Shown here piece after piece: positions 56,969-64,000 of a stretch of 64,000 nt of DNA (its first letter is position 1; each line of letters opens with the position of its first letter). The notes beneath the pieces are model-generated. The model was given only the letters and a program-made list of their open reading frames with translations, was not told the origin of the DNA and searched no databases. The position numbers and the translations under genes were made by a program. The stretch is from assembly GCA_010672585.1 (NCBI GenBank), contig JAAHGF010000022.1:80149-144148 (forward strand). The letters run 5' to 3'. The DNA comes from Okeania sp. SIO1I7 (GTDB taxonomy: Bacteria > Cyanobacteriota > Cyanobacteriia > Cyanobacteriales > Microcoleaceae).

Positions 56969-56988
56969 AAATTATGGAAATATAATCG

Positions 56989-57504
56989 ATGAAAATACTT
57001 ACAAATTGGGGTTTTACCAGAGATGGGTGGCGTAGTGGCAAACATGGTGAATATTTGGTATTAATTCAAGGTTTGCTACTGGTAGGATTTATTTTTTTGC
57101 CTACATATCACCTACCAGGAATTAGTTTAGAATTGCCACAATTAACATACTCTTGTTGGATAGTCGCAGCACTTTTTACGATCGCTGCATTAGTTTTGAT
57201 TGTGAAAGGATTATTAGATTTAGGCAAAAATCTGACACCTTTGCCATATCCGAGAGCAGATGGTGAGCTGGTGCAAACTGGAATTTATGGCATTGTTAGA
57301 CATCCTATGTATAGCGGTTTAATTTTCTTGACTCTCGGTTGGAGCATTTTTCAACTTAGTTTGTCTCATTTTGTAGCGGTTATTGTAATTTTTTTGTTTC
57401 TTGACCTGAAAGCAAGGCGAGAAGAAACCTGGTTAAGTGAAAAATATCCAGAATATTCAGATTATCAACAACGGGTGAAAAAATTAATTCCAAGGATTTA
57501 TTAA
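56989..57504 (+). CDS. Isoprenylcysteine/phospholipid methyltransferase-like membrane protein
   Basis: 171 residues with four to five TM helices. The C-terminal signature IVRHPMYSGLIFLTLGWSI, then RREETWLSEKYPEYSDY, is typical of the ICMT/PEMT-like integral membrane methyltransferases, which use SAM to methylate membrane lipids or prenylated groups. The substrate is not predictable. The start ATG at 56989 lies 20 bp right of the F7 element. The gap that follows (57505-57905) is AT-rich and I see nothing in it except the promoter space of the next gene. Confidence 0.8.
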   Translation: MKILTNWGFTRDGWRSGKHGEYLVLIQGLLLVGFIFLPTYHLPGISLELPQLTYSCWIVAALFTIAALVLIVKGLLDLGKNLTPLPYPRADGELVQTGIYGIVRHPMYSGLIFLTLGWSIFQLSLSHFVAVIVIFLFLDLKARREETWLSEKYPEYSDYQQRVKKLIPRIY

Positions 57505-57905
57505 TTAAAGATTAATTCACAAAAATTTGCTGGAGTATCCACATAGTTATTATATTTATAATAATAAAATCAAATCAGTATATTGCATAACAATTTATCA
57601 ATATTTATTATTTCCATAACAATTTTTTAACGTAATTCTACTGAATATTCTGCTAAACTGTGAATAACAGTAATTTTTTTAGCTTCAATTATTTGATTTT
57701 TGGAATAACAAATTTTGGCGATAAAAGCTAGTTATTTTAAACAAATATCAACAGATTTCATCTAATCTTCACAATACTAGGATAAAAATTAAAGTAATTG
57801 TGAAAGTTTGCAAAATCAGGCCAAATTGACTATACAAGAAAGTGAGATCAAAGTTAGACTGAAAATATATTGACAGAACTAGTTTATATATCGGATGATC
57901 TAATT

Positions 57906-58220
57906 ATGAGTTCTATTACAGGTATTTCACACCAAGCCACTCAAGCAAACCATAACTACCTAGATAAACTACTGCAACCAATTCGCGAATATCTTGATAG
58001 TATAGAAATAAATAATCAAAAAATAGCACATTTGCTGTGTCACTTGATCCCGGCTCAATGTCCTTTTGAGAGAGATGTAAAACTATTCGGACATCTACTG
58101 TTTCATATTCCTGCAATGTGTAAACTTAATCCTTTGTATGACCAATTTATCGGCTTACGATTTCGCGCTTTAACTTTTCTAGCAGATGTCTGTGGAGAGG
58201 ATATTACGGGTTATTGTTAA
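57906..58220 (+). CDS. Mo-dependent nitrogenase C-terminal-like protein
   Basis: 104 residues from the ATG at 57906 (a TTG at 57870 is also in frame). LIPAQCPFERDVKLFGHLLF, HIPAMCKLNPLYDQFIGLRF, RALTFLADVCGEDIT and YC at the end match the cyanobacterial family named Mo-dependent nitrogenase C-terminus. The family occurs in non-fixers too, and its role is not established. Cysteines at QCPF, MCKL, DVCG and the C-terminus are conserved. Monocistronic; a good terminator follows. Confidence 0.85.
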   Translation: MSSITGISHQATQANHNYLDKLLQPIREYLDSIEINNQKIAHLLCHLIPAQCPFERDVKLFGHLLFHIPAMCKLNPLYDQFIGLRFRALTFLADVCGEDITGYC

Positions 58221-58297
58221 AATATATTTTTGGATTTTAAATACTTGCTTCTAAATTTTATCTTATAGTAGCTCAATGATATTTAGGTTATACTACC

Positions 58298-58335
58298 AAG
58301 AGCTTAGTTTTTCTCTGAAACTAGGCTCTTTCTTA
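58298..58335 (+). terminator. Rho-independent-type terminator
   Basis: AAGAGCTTAGTTT / AAACTAGGCTCTT, a 13-bp stem with one G-T pair and a 7-nt loop, followed by TCTTATT. It lies 78 bp after the Mo-nitrogenase-C-like gene. Confidence 0.75.
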
Positions 58336-58458
58336 TTGGTGAACGCGATCGCAAAAGGCAGAAGGCAGAAGGCGGAAGGAAAAATATTGCGTTTGCTGTA
58401 TAATTTCGTATGCGTGCGTAAGTCCCGATCATGTCTAGCCAAGTTATCAGAATAAAAA

Positions 58459-58660
58459 GGCGTTGGTGAATTTAGCTATGATTTTCGTGGCTGTAGGAAC
58501 AGGTATGGAGGGAACAGCTAGGGACGTTGCATGCAACGTCCCTAAAGATTATTTCGTTTACGGGTTGTTCAGGAGCAAGCAATGAAAGGGGTATTCATAA
58601 TTCTAATATTGATTACGGTTAGTCCAAATATCTTAATTTTGATGTTGATTCACCAACGCC
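58459..58660. mobile_element. F7-type element (copy 3)
   Basis: GGCGTTGGTGAATTTAGC ... GTTGATTCACCAACGCC, a terminal inverted repeat of 13 bp. TCAGAATAAAAA lies directly outside both ends (58447-58458, 58661-58672). It contains a perfect 26-bp palindrome. No coding capacity. Confidence 0.75.
58519..58544. repeat. Perfect 26-bp palindrome
   Basis: TAGGGACGTTGCA followed at once by its own reverse complement. It can form a hairpin or cruciform. I know similar GGGACGTTGC palindromes as dispersed repeats in cyanobacterial genomes; function unknown. Confidence 0.85.
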
Positions 58661-58675
58661 TCAGAATAAAAAGTC

Positions 58676-59090
58676 GGCGTTGCTGAATTGAAGTATGAAT
58701 GCGCGATTGTTTGGTTCTCGCCTTCGCCCCCGCGCATCCCCCATTCAACAAAAAGCGCACCATCCTCTGGCTTCCCCATCTTTCAAAAGCGAAGCATCCT
58801 CTGGCTTCCCCATCTTTCAAAAGCGAAGCATCCTCTGGCTTCCCATCGTTCAAAAGCGAAGCATCCTCTGGCTTCCCATCGTTCAAAAGCGAAGCATCCT
58901 CTGGCTTCCCCCGATATTCGGGGGACGGGAGGGGGATTTCTAAGGGGGACGGGAGGGGGATTTCTAAGGGGGACGGGAGGGGGATTTCTAAGGGGGACGG
59001 GAGGGGGATTAAGGGGGACTTTTAGAGTTTTATTCCCCCCAAAATTGGGGGGCTAGGGGGGCTTGCATCATACCCAGAATCACCAACGCC
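58676..59090. mobile_element. F7-type element (copy 4) carrying two tandem arrays
   Basis: GGCGTTGCTGAATTGAAGTA ... CATACCCAGAATCACCAACGCC. It abuts copy 3, and TCAGAATAAAAA occurs again after it (59091-59102). Inside, at about 58757-58911, is a 33-34-bp unit (GCGAAGCATCCTCTGGCTTC core), about five copies. At about 58918-59021 is a 24-bp GC-rich unit (GGGGGACGGGAGGGGGATTT core), about four copies. Open frames across it (for example 58688-59056) are repeat artefacts. Confidence 0.75.
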
Positions 59091-59130
59091 TCAGAATAAA
59101 AAATCTAGGACTTCAGCAAATACCCTACAC

Positions 59131-59415
59131 TTGACATCCTCCCGACGCTGCACTTGCGTGAAAGCGCGGGATTCCTAACCATCGCGCTCTTAGGTCTTTC
59201 TGCTGCCTCTTGCAGAGGAGCTGCGCGCTCCAATGCACCAGCCTCCAAGGTCGAGCCTCTTTTCGGTCTAAAGGCGCGCTCCACAGACTGAAACTGCTAG
59301 CCCAGCAGCCAGATTTTAAGTCTAACATACTATTGACATGCGCCTCAAAATTGATTAGTTTTCCCATCCCTCCGCTCCCCTTCGGGAGAGCGCGGGTCTT
59401 CAACCAACGTTGAGA
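59131..59415 (-). mobile_element. Non-autonomous IS200/IS605-like element (copy 2)
   Basis: Inverted copy of the element at 51972-52305. The right end is TTGACATCCTCCCGACGCTG ... GCGCGGGATTCC (59131-59177). The left end is TTTTCCCATCCCTCCGCTCC-CCTTCGGGAGAGCG ... CAACGTTGAG (59360-59413). The interior has several GCGCGC-containing hairpins and differs from copy 1. It resembles the 3' guide-RNA-bearing end of cyanobacterial tnpB elements without the gene. Confidence 0.55.
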
Positions 59416-59481
59416 TAAACATGATAAAATGTAATATCCAAATTTTTTTCCTTCCTAACTTCTGTCTTCCGTCTTTAACTA

Positions 59482-60498
59482 ATGGCAAAATCCCTAGAAC
59501 CTGACGCATTTTTCCAAACACCAGGAGTCATTCTCGATGTTCGTAGTCCCGGCGAATATGCTCAAGGTCATATTCCTGGAGCTGTTAATTTTCCTCTATT
59601 TAATAATGATGAACGTACCTTGGTGGGAACTTGCTACAAACAAAAAGGTAAAAATGAAGCAATAGAATTAGGATTAGCGATCATCGGTCCGAAATTAGCT
59701 AATTTTGTTGCCCATGCGAAGATATTAGCTCCAGACCGTCAAGTTAGAATTCACTGTTGGCGAGGTGGAATGCGTAGCGCTGCAGTTGGTTGGTTATTAG
59801 AAACCGCAGGATTTAATGTTGCTCTACTTATTGGCGGTTACAAAGGGTTTCGACGTTGGGCGCTTTCTCTATTTTCAGTTCCACAAAAAATGATTATTTT
59901 GGGGGGAATGACTGGTAGTGGTAAAACTGAGATATTGTCTGCTCTGGGTTCTATGGGAGAACAAGTATTAGACTTAGAAGCTCTAGCTAACCATCGGGGT
60001 AGTAGTTTTGGTGCTTTGGGGCAGTTGCCTCAACCTACTAACGAGCAATTTTGGAATGCGATCGCCATGGAATGGGCAAAGTTCGACCAGAGTCAACTTT
60101 TATGGGTTGAAGCAGAGAGTAAGCGTATTGGAATGTGTCGTATTCCCCAGGAAATTTTTGAGCAAATGGAAAGGGCGAAAGTTATTGAGATAAGTCGCAG
60201 TCGTCAGGAAAGAGTGGCATTTTTGGTCGAAATTTATGGAGAAGCGGATATTAATGATTTGATTGCTGCAACTGAACGTATTAGGAGGCGTTTAGGCGGT
60301 GCGCGGGCGCAAGAAGCGATTAATTTTCTGAGGGAAGGAAATTTGGCAGCAGCTTCAGATTTAATTCTTCACTATTATGACAAAACCTATACTTATGATT
60401 TGGAAAAAAGAGGGGTTAGTATTCATAAAGTTGATGTTTCTGGTTTATCGGCGGTTGATGCTGCTGTTTTAGTACGGGAGAAAAGTCAACATATATAG
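59482..60498 (+). CDS. mnmH: tRNA 2-selenouridine/geranyl-2-thiouridine synthase MnmH (SelU)
   Basis: 338 residues. N-terminal rhodanese domain: VILDVRSPGEYAQGHIPGAV, NDERTLVGTCYKQKGKNEAI, with the active Cys in HCWRGGMRSAAVGWLL. C-terminal P-loop domain: ILGGMTGSGKTEILSALGSM, HRGSSFGALGQLPQP, WVEAESKRIG, YDKTYTYDLEKRG. It converts 2-thiouridine at tRNA position 34 to geranylated and then selenouridine when selenophosphate is available. The selenophosphate synthetase gene is not in the window. Start at 59482, only 66 bp from the IS605-like element. Confidence 0.96.
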   Translation: MAKSLEPDAFFQTPGVILDVRSPGEYAQGHIPGAVNFPLFNNDERTLVGTCYKQKGKNEAIELGLAIIGPKLANFVAHAKILAPDRQVRIHCWRGGMRSAAVGWLLETAGFNVALLIGGYKGFRRWALSLFSVPQKMIILGGMTGSGKTEILSALGSMGEQVLDLEALANHRGSSFGALGQLPQPTNEQFWNAIAMEWAKFDQSQLLWVEAESKRIGMCRIPQEIFEQMERAKVIEISRSRQERVAFLVEIYGEADINDLIAATERIRRRLGGARAQEAINFLREGNLAAASDLILHYYDKTYTYDLEKRGVSIHKVDVSGLSAVDAAVLVREKSQHI

Positions 60499-60524
60499 TT
60501 GCGGAGGAAGTACATAAGCGAGAA

Positions 60525-60752
60525 ATGTTTTTAGAAGACCGTACAGGTGAAATTATATTAGCTAGACAGGAGGGGTTAGAAATTGGGATGCAAAGATTAA
60601 TATTAGGTCAACTGGAGAGAAAATTTTCAGGAGAAATTACTGAAATAATCCGAGAGAATATTCAACAATTATCGATGGAAAAGTTAGAATACCCGGGAAG
60701 AGCAATTTTAAGTTTTAGCAGTCTGGAGGATTTGTCGAATTGCTTGGAATAA
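60525..60752 (+). CDS. DUF4351-domain fragment
   Basis: 75 residues: GEIILARQEGLEIGMQRLIL, LGQLERKFSGEITEIIRENI, QQLSMEKLEYPGRAILSFSS, LEDLSNCLE. This is the C-terminal DUF4351 region usually joined to a PD-(D/E)XK (Rpn/PDDEXK_1) nuclease-like domain, which is missing. Either a truncated remnant or a stand-alone small protein. It lies 26 bp after mnmH in the same direction. Confidence 0.65.
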   Translation: MFLEDRTGEIILARQEGLEIGMQRLILGQLERKFSGEITEIIRENIQQLSMEKLEYPGRAILSFSSLEDLSNCLE

Positions 60753-60963
60753 TTGAATCAGGAATAGAGCGATCGAACTAATTATAAATCTGCTCAAATT
60801 TAGTCAAATCAGTGAATCTTTTTACCTATAAGGTTTATGAAAAAAACTTTCCCCGATAGTGAAACAGGTGTAATACCAACAATTTATTTATAGACAGCAA
60901 AAAATGGAACAGAAAATACAGACTGCTCAGAAATTATTCTTTTGAGACTAACTATTGATTTAA

Positions 60964-61491
60964 TTACTTCTTTTTTAACTTTTTCTTTTTAACTTTCGCT
61001 CTCTGTTGAGCAACTTCCGGTGGCGGACCATAATCTCCATCACAGAAGTATTTTCTCTCTACTATATATTGTGGCTCCACTTCAATCCACAGACGGGCAC
61101 CCCCAGCTTGACTTTTATTGGGTTGATGAGGCTGATAAACAATTTGGCAAGGTCCGTTAATTTTCAGAGCGTGACAATAATGTTTTTTGTCTCCCACTTT
61201 AACAGCAACTGCAGGATGAGAAGTTCCATAGTCTCGGTTATAGTCAATAGTTTTTCGTAGAACATGAACCACCGTCTTGGCTTTGCGTTGAATTTTATTC
61301 CAAGTCGGTTGTGGGCCGCGACGACCCCGTTTAATCTCTGGCATACCATGATGGTTGAGCGGAATCATCCAAAGTCTTTTAACTTTGCGAGCACCTTTAA
61401 CACGATCTTGATTGAGTAGTGTTCTCAATCTACCTGTCGAAATATTTAGTAGAAAAGCAGCTTGTGTTGTAGTTACTATTGAAGTAGTCAT
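60964..61491 (-). CDS. Protein with excisionase/MerR-like HTH, otherwise unknown
   Basis: 175 residues. The N-terminal part TTTQAAFLLNISTGRLRTLL, NQDRVKGARKVKRLWMIPL reads like a winged helix-turn-helix of the excisionase type. The middle (VVHVLRKTIDYNRDYGTSHP, KKHYCHALKINGPCQIVYQP) and the ending basic tail KVKKKKLKKK do not match a family I know. The basic character suggests nucleic-acid binding. Monocistronic, between the DUF4351 fragment and an F6 element. It reads as a real gene because the frame is complete and has normal composition. Confidence 0.6.
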   Translation of the reverse strand: MTTSIVTTTQAAFLLNISTGRLRTLLNQDRVKGARKVKRLWMIPLNHHGMPEIKRGRRGPQPTWNKIQRKAKTVVHVLRKTIDYNRDYGTSHPAVAVKVGDKKHYCHALKINGPCQIVYQPHQPNKSQAGGARLWIEVEPQYIVERKYFCDGDYGPPPEVAQQRAKVKKKKLKKK

Positions 61492-61638
61492 AACTATAAC
61501 GTCTTAGTTTTTATATTTTTACCACGTAAGAATTTGGTTTTTGATTTGAGTATTATACATCTAAGCTAGAAGTATTTGATTAAATTGAAAAAAAACTTAA
61601 CATAATACCCAACCAAAGCACTGACTCTCAAAAGAATA

Positions 61639-61733
61639 GACATCTCCTCCAAAAGAAGCAACAGGCAACAGGGAGAAATAATTGATAATTTATGGATAAG
61701 AATTGATTTGATTTTTGATTTTTGGATGATGTC
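61639..61733. mobile_element. F6 MITE-like element
   Basis: TA-GACATCTCC ... GATGATGTC-TA with TA on both sides. The interior has CAACAGG heptads, GAGAAATAATTGATAATTTA and AATTGATTTGATTTTTGATT. It is the reverse of the copy at 26488-26589. Confidence 0.75.
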
Positions 61734-61744
61734 TAATGGAAATC

Positions 61745-62275
61745 AGTCGACTAAATCCCACAGCACATCAATAACTCTGCCGACATATTCCCTCATCTTG
61801 GTGTTGTTGAATCCATTGAACAATAGTGGAGAAGAATAATCAACTCAAGTGTTTGTTTAGCATTTTTGGGCGATCGCCCTTACTATTGTCCAATAGTTTC
61901 TTTTCCTAGACTGACCTTTTGAAGTTGAAAATCTAAATGTCTTTGACCATCTCAATTTTCCTCGCCTACAACTAAATACCACAGCGCATCAATACCACTG
62001 CCGACATATTCTGAATCTTGATGTTGTTGAATCCATTGAACAATAGTGGAGAGGAATAATCAACTCAAGTGTTTGTTTAGCATTTTTGAGCGATCGCCCT
62101 TACTATTGTCCAATAGTTTTTTTTCCTAGACTGACCTTTTGAAGTTGAAAATCTAAATGTCTTTGACCATCTCAATTTTCTTCCCTTGCGACAAAATCCC
62201 ACAGCACATCAATAACTCTGCCGACATATTCTGAATCTTGATGTTGTTGAATCCATTGAATGATAGTGGAGATGA
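61745..62275 (-). repeat. 3' end of the HEAT gene in three tandem copies (unit about 220 bp)
   Basis: CCACAGC-type codons of the gene's last residues occur at 61758, 61979 and 62199, giving spacings of 221 and 220 bp. The rightmost belongs to the living gene (62172-64000). The other two are headless: each repeats the last 30-36 codons (…CAACAACATCAAGATTCAG, E-Y-V-G, ID-LW) plus about 120 bp of 3' sequence with GGCGATCGCC and ACTATTGTCCAATAG. The middle copy ends IDALWYLVVGEEN-stop; the leftmost has a frameshift. Confidence 0.9.
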
Positions 62276-64000
62276 TATTAGGGTAATTGTTGCCCAAATT
62301 ACCCAAAGCATTGGCTACCCTCCAACGCACAAAAGAATCCTCATCCTGAAGTAGTGTTATTAAGGTTTTAACTAATATTTCTGAGCTATTGCCCAATTCA
62401 AGCAAAGTTTCGGCTGCACTTAAACGCAGAGCAGAATCATCATTCTGAACCAGTGTGATTAAGGTGCTGACTAATATTTCTGAGTTGTTGCCCAATTTCT
62501 GCAAAGTTTGGGCTGCACCTAAACGTAGAGCAGAATCATCATCTTCAAGTAGTGGTAGTAGGGCATTGACTAATATTTCTGAGTTATTGCCCAATTCAAG
62601 CAAAGCTGTGGCTGCACTTAAACGCAGAGCAGAATCCTCATCTTGAAGTAGTGATAGTAGGGCATTGACTATTATTTCTGAGTTGTTACCCAATTTACCC
62701 AAGGCATCGACTGCGTTTTGTCGTACATCAGAATTCTCATCCTCAAGCCGAGTTAGTAGAGTGCTAACTACTATTTCTGGGTTATTACCTAATTTACTCA
62801 AGGCATTGACTGCGTTTTGTCGTACATCAGAATTCTCATCCTCAAGCCGAGTTAGTAGAGCATTAACTACTATTTCTAGGTTATTACCCAAATCGCCCAA
62901 GGCATTAACTGCGTTTTGTCGTACACCAGAATCTTCATCCTCAAGTCGTGCTAGTAGGCCACTGACTACTGTTTCTGAGTTATTACCCAAATCGCCCAAG
63001 GCATCAACTGCGTTCCTGCGTACATAAAAGTCCTTATCCTCAAGTCGTGCTAGTAGGGCACTGACTACTATTTCTGAGTTATTGCCCAAATCGCCCAAGG
63101 CACTGACTGCCATAGAACGGACAAAAGAACTCTTATCCTGAAGCAGTGGTAACAGGGGGTTAACTAATATTTCTGAGCCTTTAGCAAATTCTTTTAAGGT
63201 GAAAACAGCCAGTATACGCACTAAAAAATCCTCATCCTGAAGCAGTGATAGTAGATGGCTGACCACTATTTCTGCTCTATTACCCCATTTGCCTAAGATA
63301 AAGGCTGCCAATAGAACTATGAAAGAATTCTTATCCTGAAGCAGTGGTAGTAGGGTATTGACTAATATTTCTGACTTTTTTCCCAATTGACTAAAGGTAT
63401 CAACTGCACTCCTACGCAGAGCAGAATTCTGATTCTGGAACGATGCTACTACAATATCAATTACTGTTTCTGGAATGCGTTCTCCTAGTACAAAATTGAC
63501 TATTCTTTTTGGGTTATTCTCAATTTGAAACAAGACCTGGAATGCTCTCATTCGTAAATAATAATCTTCATCTTTATAATTATCCCTCCCTAGTATGCTT
63601 CTGATTAAACCGTGTGAAATTTTACCCATATAGGCAGAAATATAGAGAGCGTTTGCAGGTATATCGGAATCCTCATCCTTTAGTTGTGCCCGCAATATTG
63701 TGATTACTTGATTCTTTTCTCCTAACTTCCCCCGATATTTCAGCAACCTTTCCTCATCAATAAAATCTGCTCGCTCTTTCAACATCTCCAAAGCTTGCCC
63801 CTCAAAATCAGTTTCATACAAACTACACAAAATCCGATCGACCTGCTCCCGAACTTTCTCACCAACCTTCTGTTCACTACTCACCTCCAAATCAACCAAC
63901 CTCTCCAAAATCTCCTGCACCAACTCACCATCAACACTCCGTAAACCTTTCGGATTTTCTGCCAAACAATTTCCAGCAAAAAACAAATCCCGATGTAACC
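62172..64000 (-). CDS. HEAT-repeat protein, probably the C-terminal part of a NACHT-type gene (cut by window edge)
   Basis: The frame is open to the right edge; the residues before the first possible start codon (TTG at 63986) read LHRD and continue LFFAGNCLAENPKGLRS. This matches the linker NLFLAGKCLFEV that follows the NACHT domain in the protein at 43621-47217. So the gene most likely continues into a NACHT NTPase outside the window. The visible 600 residues are at least twelve HEAT repeats of about 31 residues: cores such as VRQNAVNALGDLGNNLEIVV and LRLSAAETLLELGNSSEILV, with near-identical neighbours. The stop is at 62172-62174, after LWDFVAREEN. Two spare copies of the 3' end follow. 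Confidence 0.85.
   Translation of the reverse strand, partial: LHRDLFFAGNCLAENPKGLRSVDGELVQEILERLVDLEVSSEQKVGEKVREQVDRILCSLYETDFEGQALEMLKERADFIDEERLLKYRGKLGEKNQVITILRAQLKDEDSDIPANALYISAYMGKISHGLIRSILGRDNYKDEDYYLRMRAFQVLFQIENNPKRIVNFVLGERIPETVIDIVVASFQNQNSALRRSAVDTFSQLGKKSEILVNTLLPLLQDKNSFIVLLAAFILGKWGNRAEIVVSHLLSLLQDEDFLVRILAVFTLKEFAKGSEILVNPLLPLLQDKSSFVRSMAVSALGDLGNNSEIVVSALLARLEDKDFYVRRNAVDALGDLGNNSETVVSGLLARLEDEDSGVRQNAVNALGDLGNNLEIVVNALLTRLEDENSDVRQNAVNALSKLGNNPEIVVSTLLTRLEDENSDVRQNAVDALGKLGNNSEIIVNALLSLLQDEDSALRLSAATALLELGNNSEILVNALLPLLEDDDSALRLGAAQTLQKLGNNSEILVSTLITLVQNDDSALRLSAAETLLELGNSSEILVKTLITLLQDEDSFVRWRVANALGNLGNNYPNIISTIIQWIQQHQDSEYVGRVIDVLWDFVAREEN

Noticed and set aside
57505..57905. 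Regulatory sites (NtcA-type GTA-N8-TAC) before the Mo-nitrogenase-C-like gene
   Set aside because: I looked for a matching palindrome with a spaced -10 box and did not find a convincing one.
58688..59056. Overlapping frames in three phases with KAKHPLAS / FKSEASSGFP repeats
   Set aside because: All three phases are open because of 33-34-bp and 24-bp tandem repeats inside an F7-type element; there is no single conserved product.
62455..63027. Plus-strand frames (ALTTISRLLPKSPKALTAFC type)
   Set aside because: Antisense shadows of the HEAT repeats in the gene at 62172-64000.

Overview
The window looks like a filamentous, repeat-rich marine-type cyanobacterium (Oscillatoriales-like, in the sense of Okeania, Moorena or Trichodesmium). 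This is inferred from the low GC, frequent GCGATCGC (HIP1) palindromes, 7-nt tandem repeats in almost every gap, a Mo-dependent-nitrogenase C-terminal-type protein, and many serine/threonine-kinase/histidine-kinase giants. No rRNA, tRNA or CRISPR array was recognised.

Layout. 0-1.3 kb: two tandem tnpB genes on the minus strand, the outer one cut by the window edge. 1.7-8.2 kb: creatininase-family hydrolase, MscS-type channel, LpxB-related glycosyltransferase, PEP-CTERM protein and ankyrin protein. 8.5-14.6 kb: a surface-glycan-like locus in which two paralogous polytopic membrane proteins flank a GtrB-like polyprenyl-phosphate glycosyltransferase; a Uma2 gene broken by a miniature transposon lies inside it. 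14.6-37.7 kb: six signalling proteins in a row on the minus strand (two Ser/Thr kinase-ATPase-GAF-histidine kinase giants, two REC-histidine kinases, two membrane hybrid kinases, one with HPt), with no DNA-binding output. 37.7-39.7 kb: a satellite of about 19 units of 103 bp. 39.8-43.5 kb: solute-binding lipoprotein, ParDE-type toxin-antitoxin, rlmN. 43.6-47.2 kb: NACHT-HEAT protein. 47.7-52 kb: peptide-type ABC ATPase fusion and a REC-PAS-PAS-GGDEF diguanylate cyclase. 53.4-58.2 kb: DUF4168 protein, ureE, ureF, ureG, two membrane proteins and a Mo-nitrogenase-C-like protein. 59.5-64 kb: mnmH, DUF4351 fragment, an HTH protein, and a second NACHT-type HEAT gene running off the right edge with its 3' end triplicated.

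The gaps are as informative as the genes. I can define at least seven families of short, non-autonomous inverted-repeat elements (called F1-F8 below; F1-F3 are related). Several are flanked by TA, and F7 has exact 8-bp target duplications. Many carry heptanucleotide tandem repeats inside. The elements nest in each other, split a gene (Uma2), supply the last codons or possible start codons of genes, and sit in frame inside coding sequence (LpxB-related protein). Free heptad tracts also occur in coding sequence (ABC ATPase). The 103-bp satellite seems to be built from a piece of one of these families.

The most promising leads are the satellite with its two interchanging hairpin haplotypes, the in-frame repeat insertions, the NACHT-HEAT genes with nearly identical repeats and spare 3' ends, and the Gtr-like locus with paired membrane proteins.
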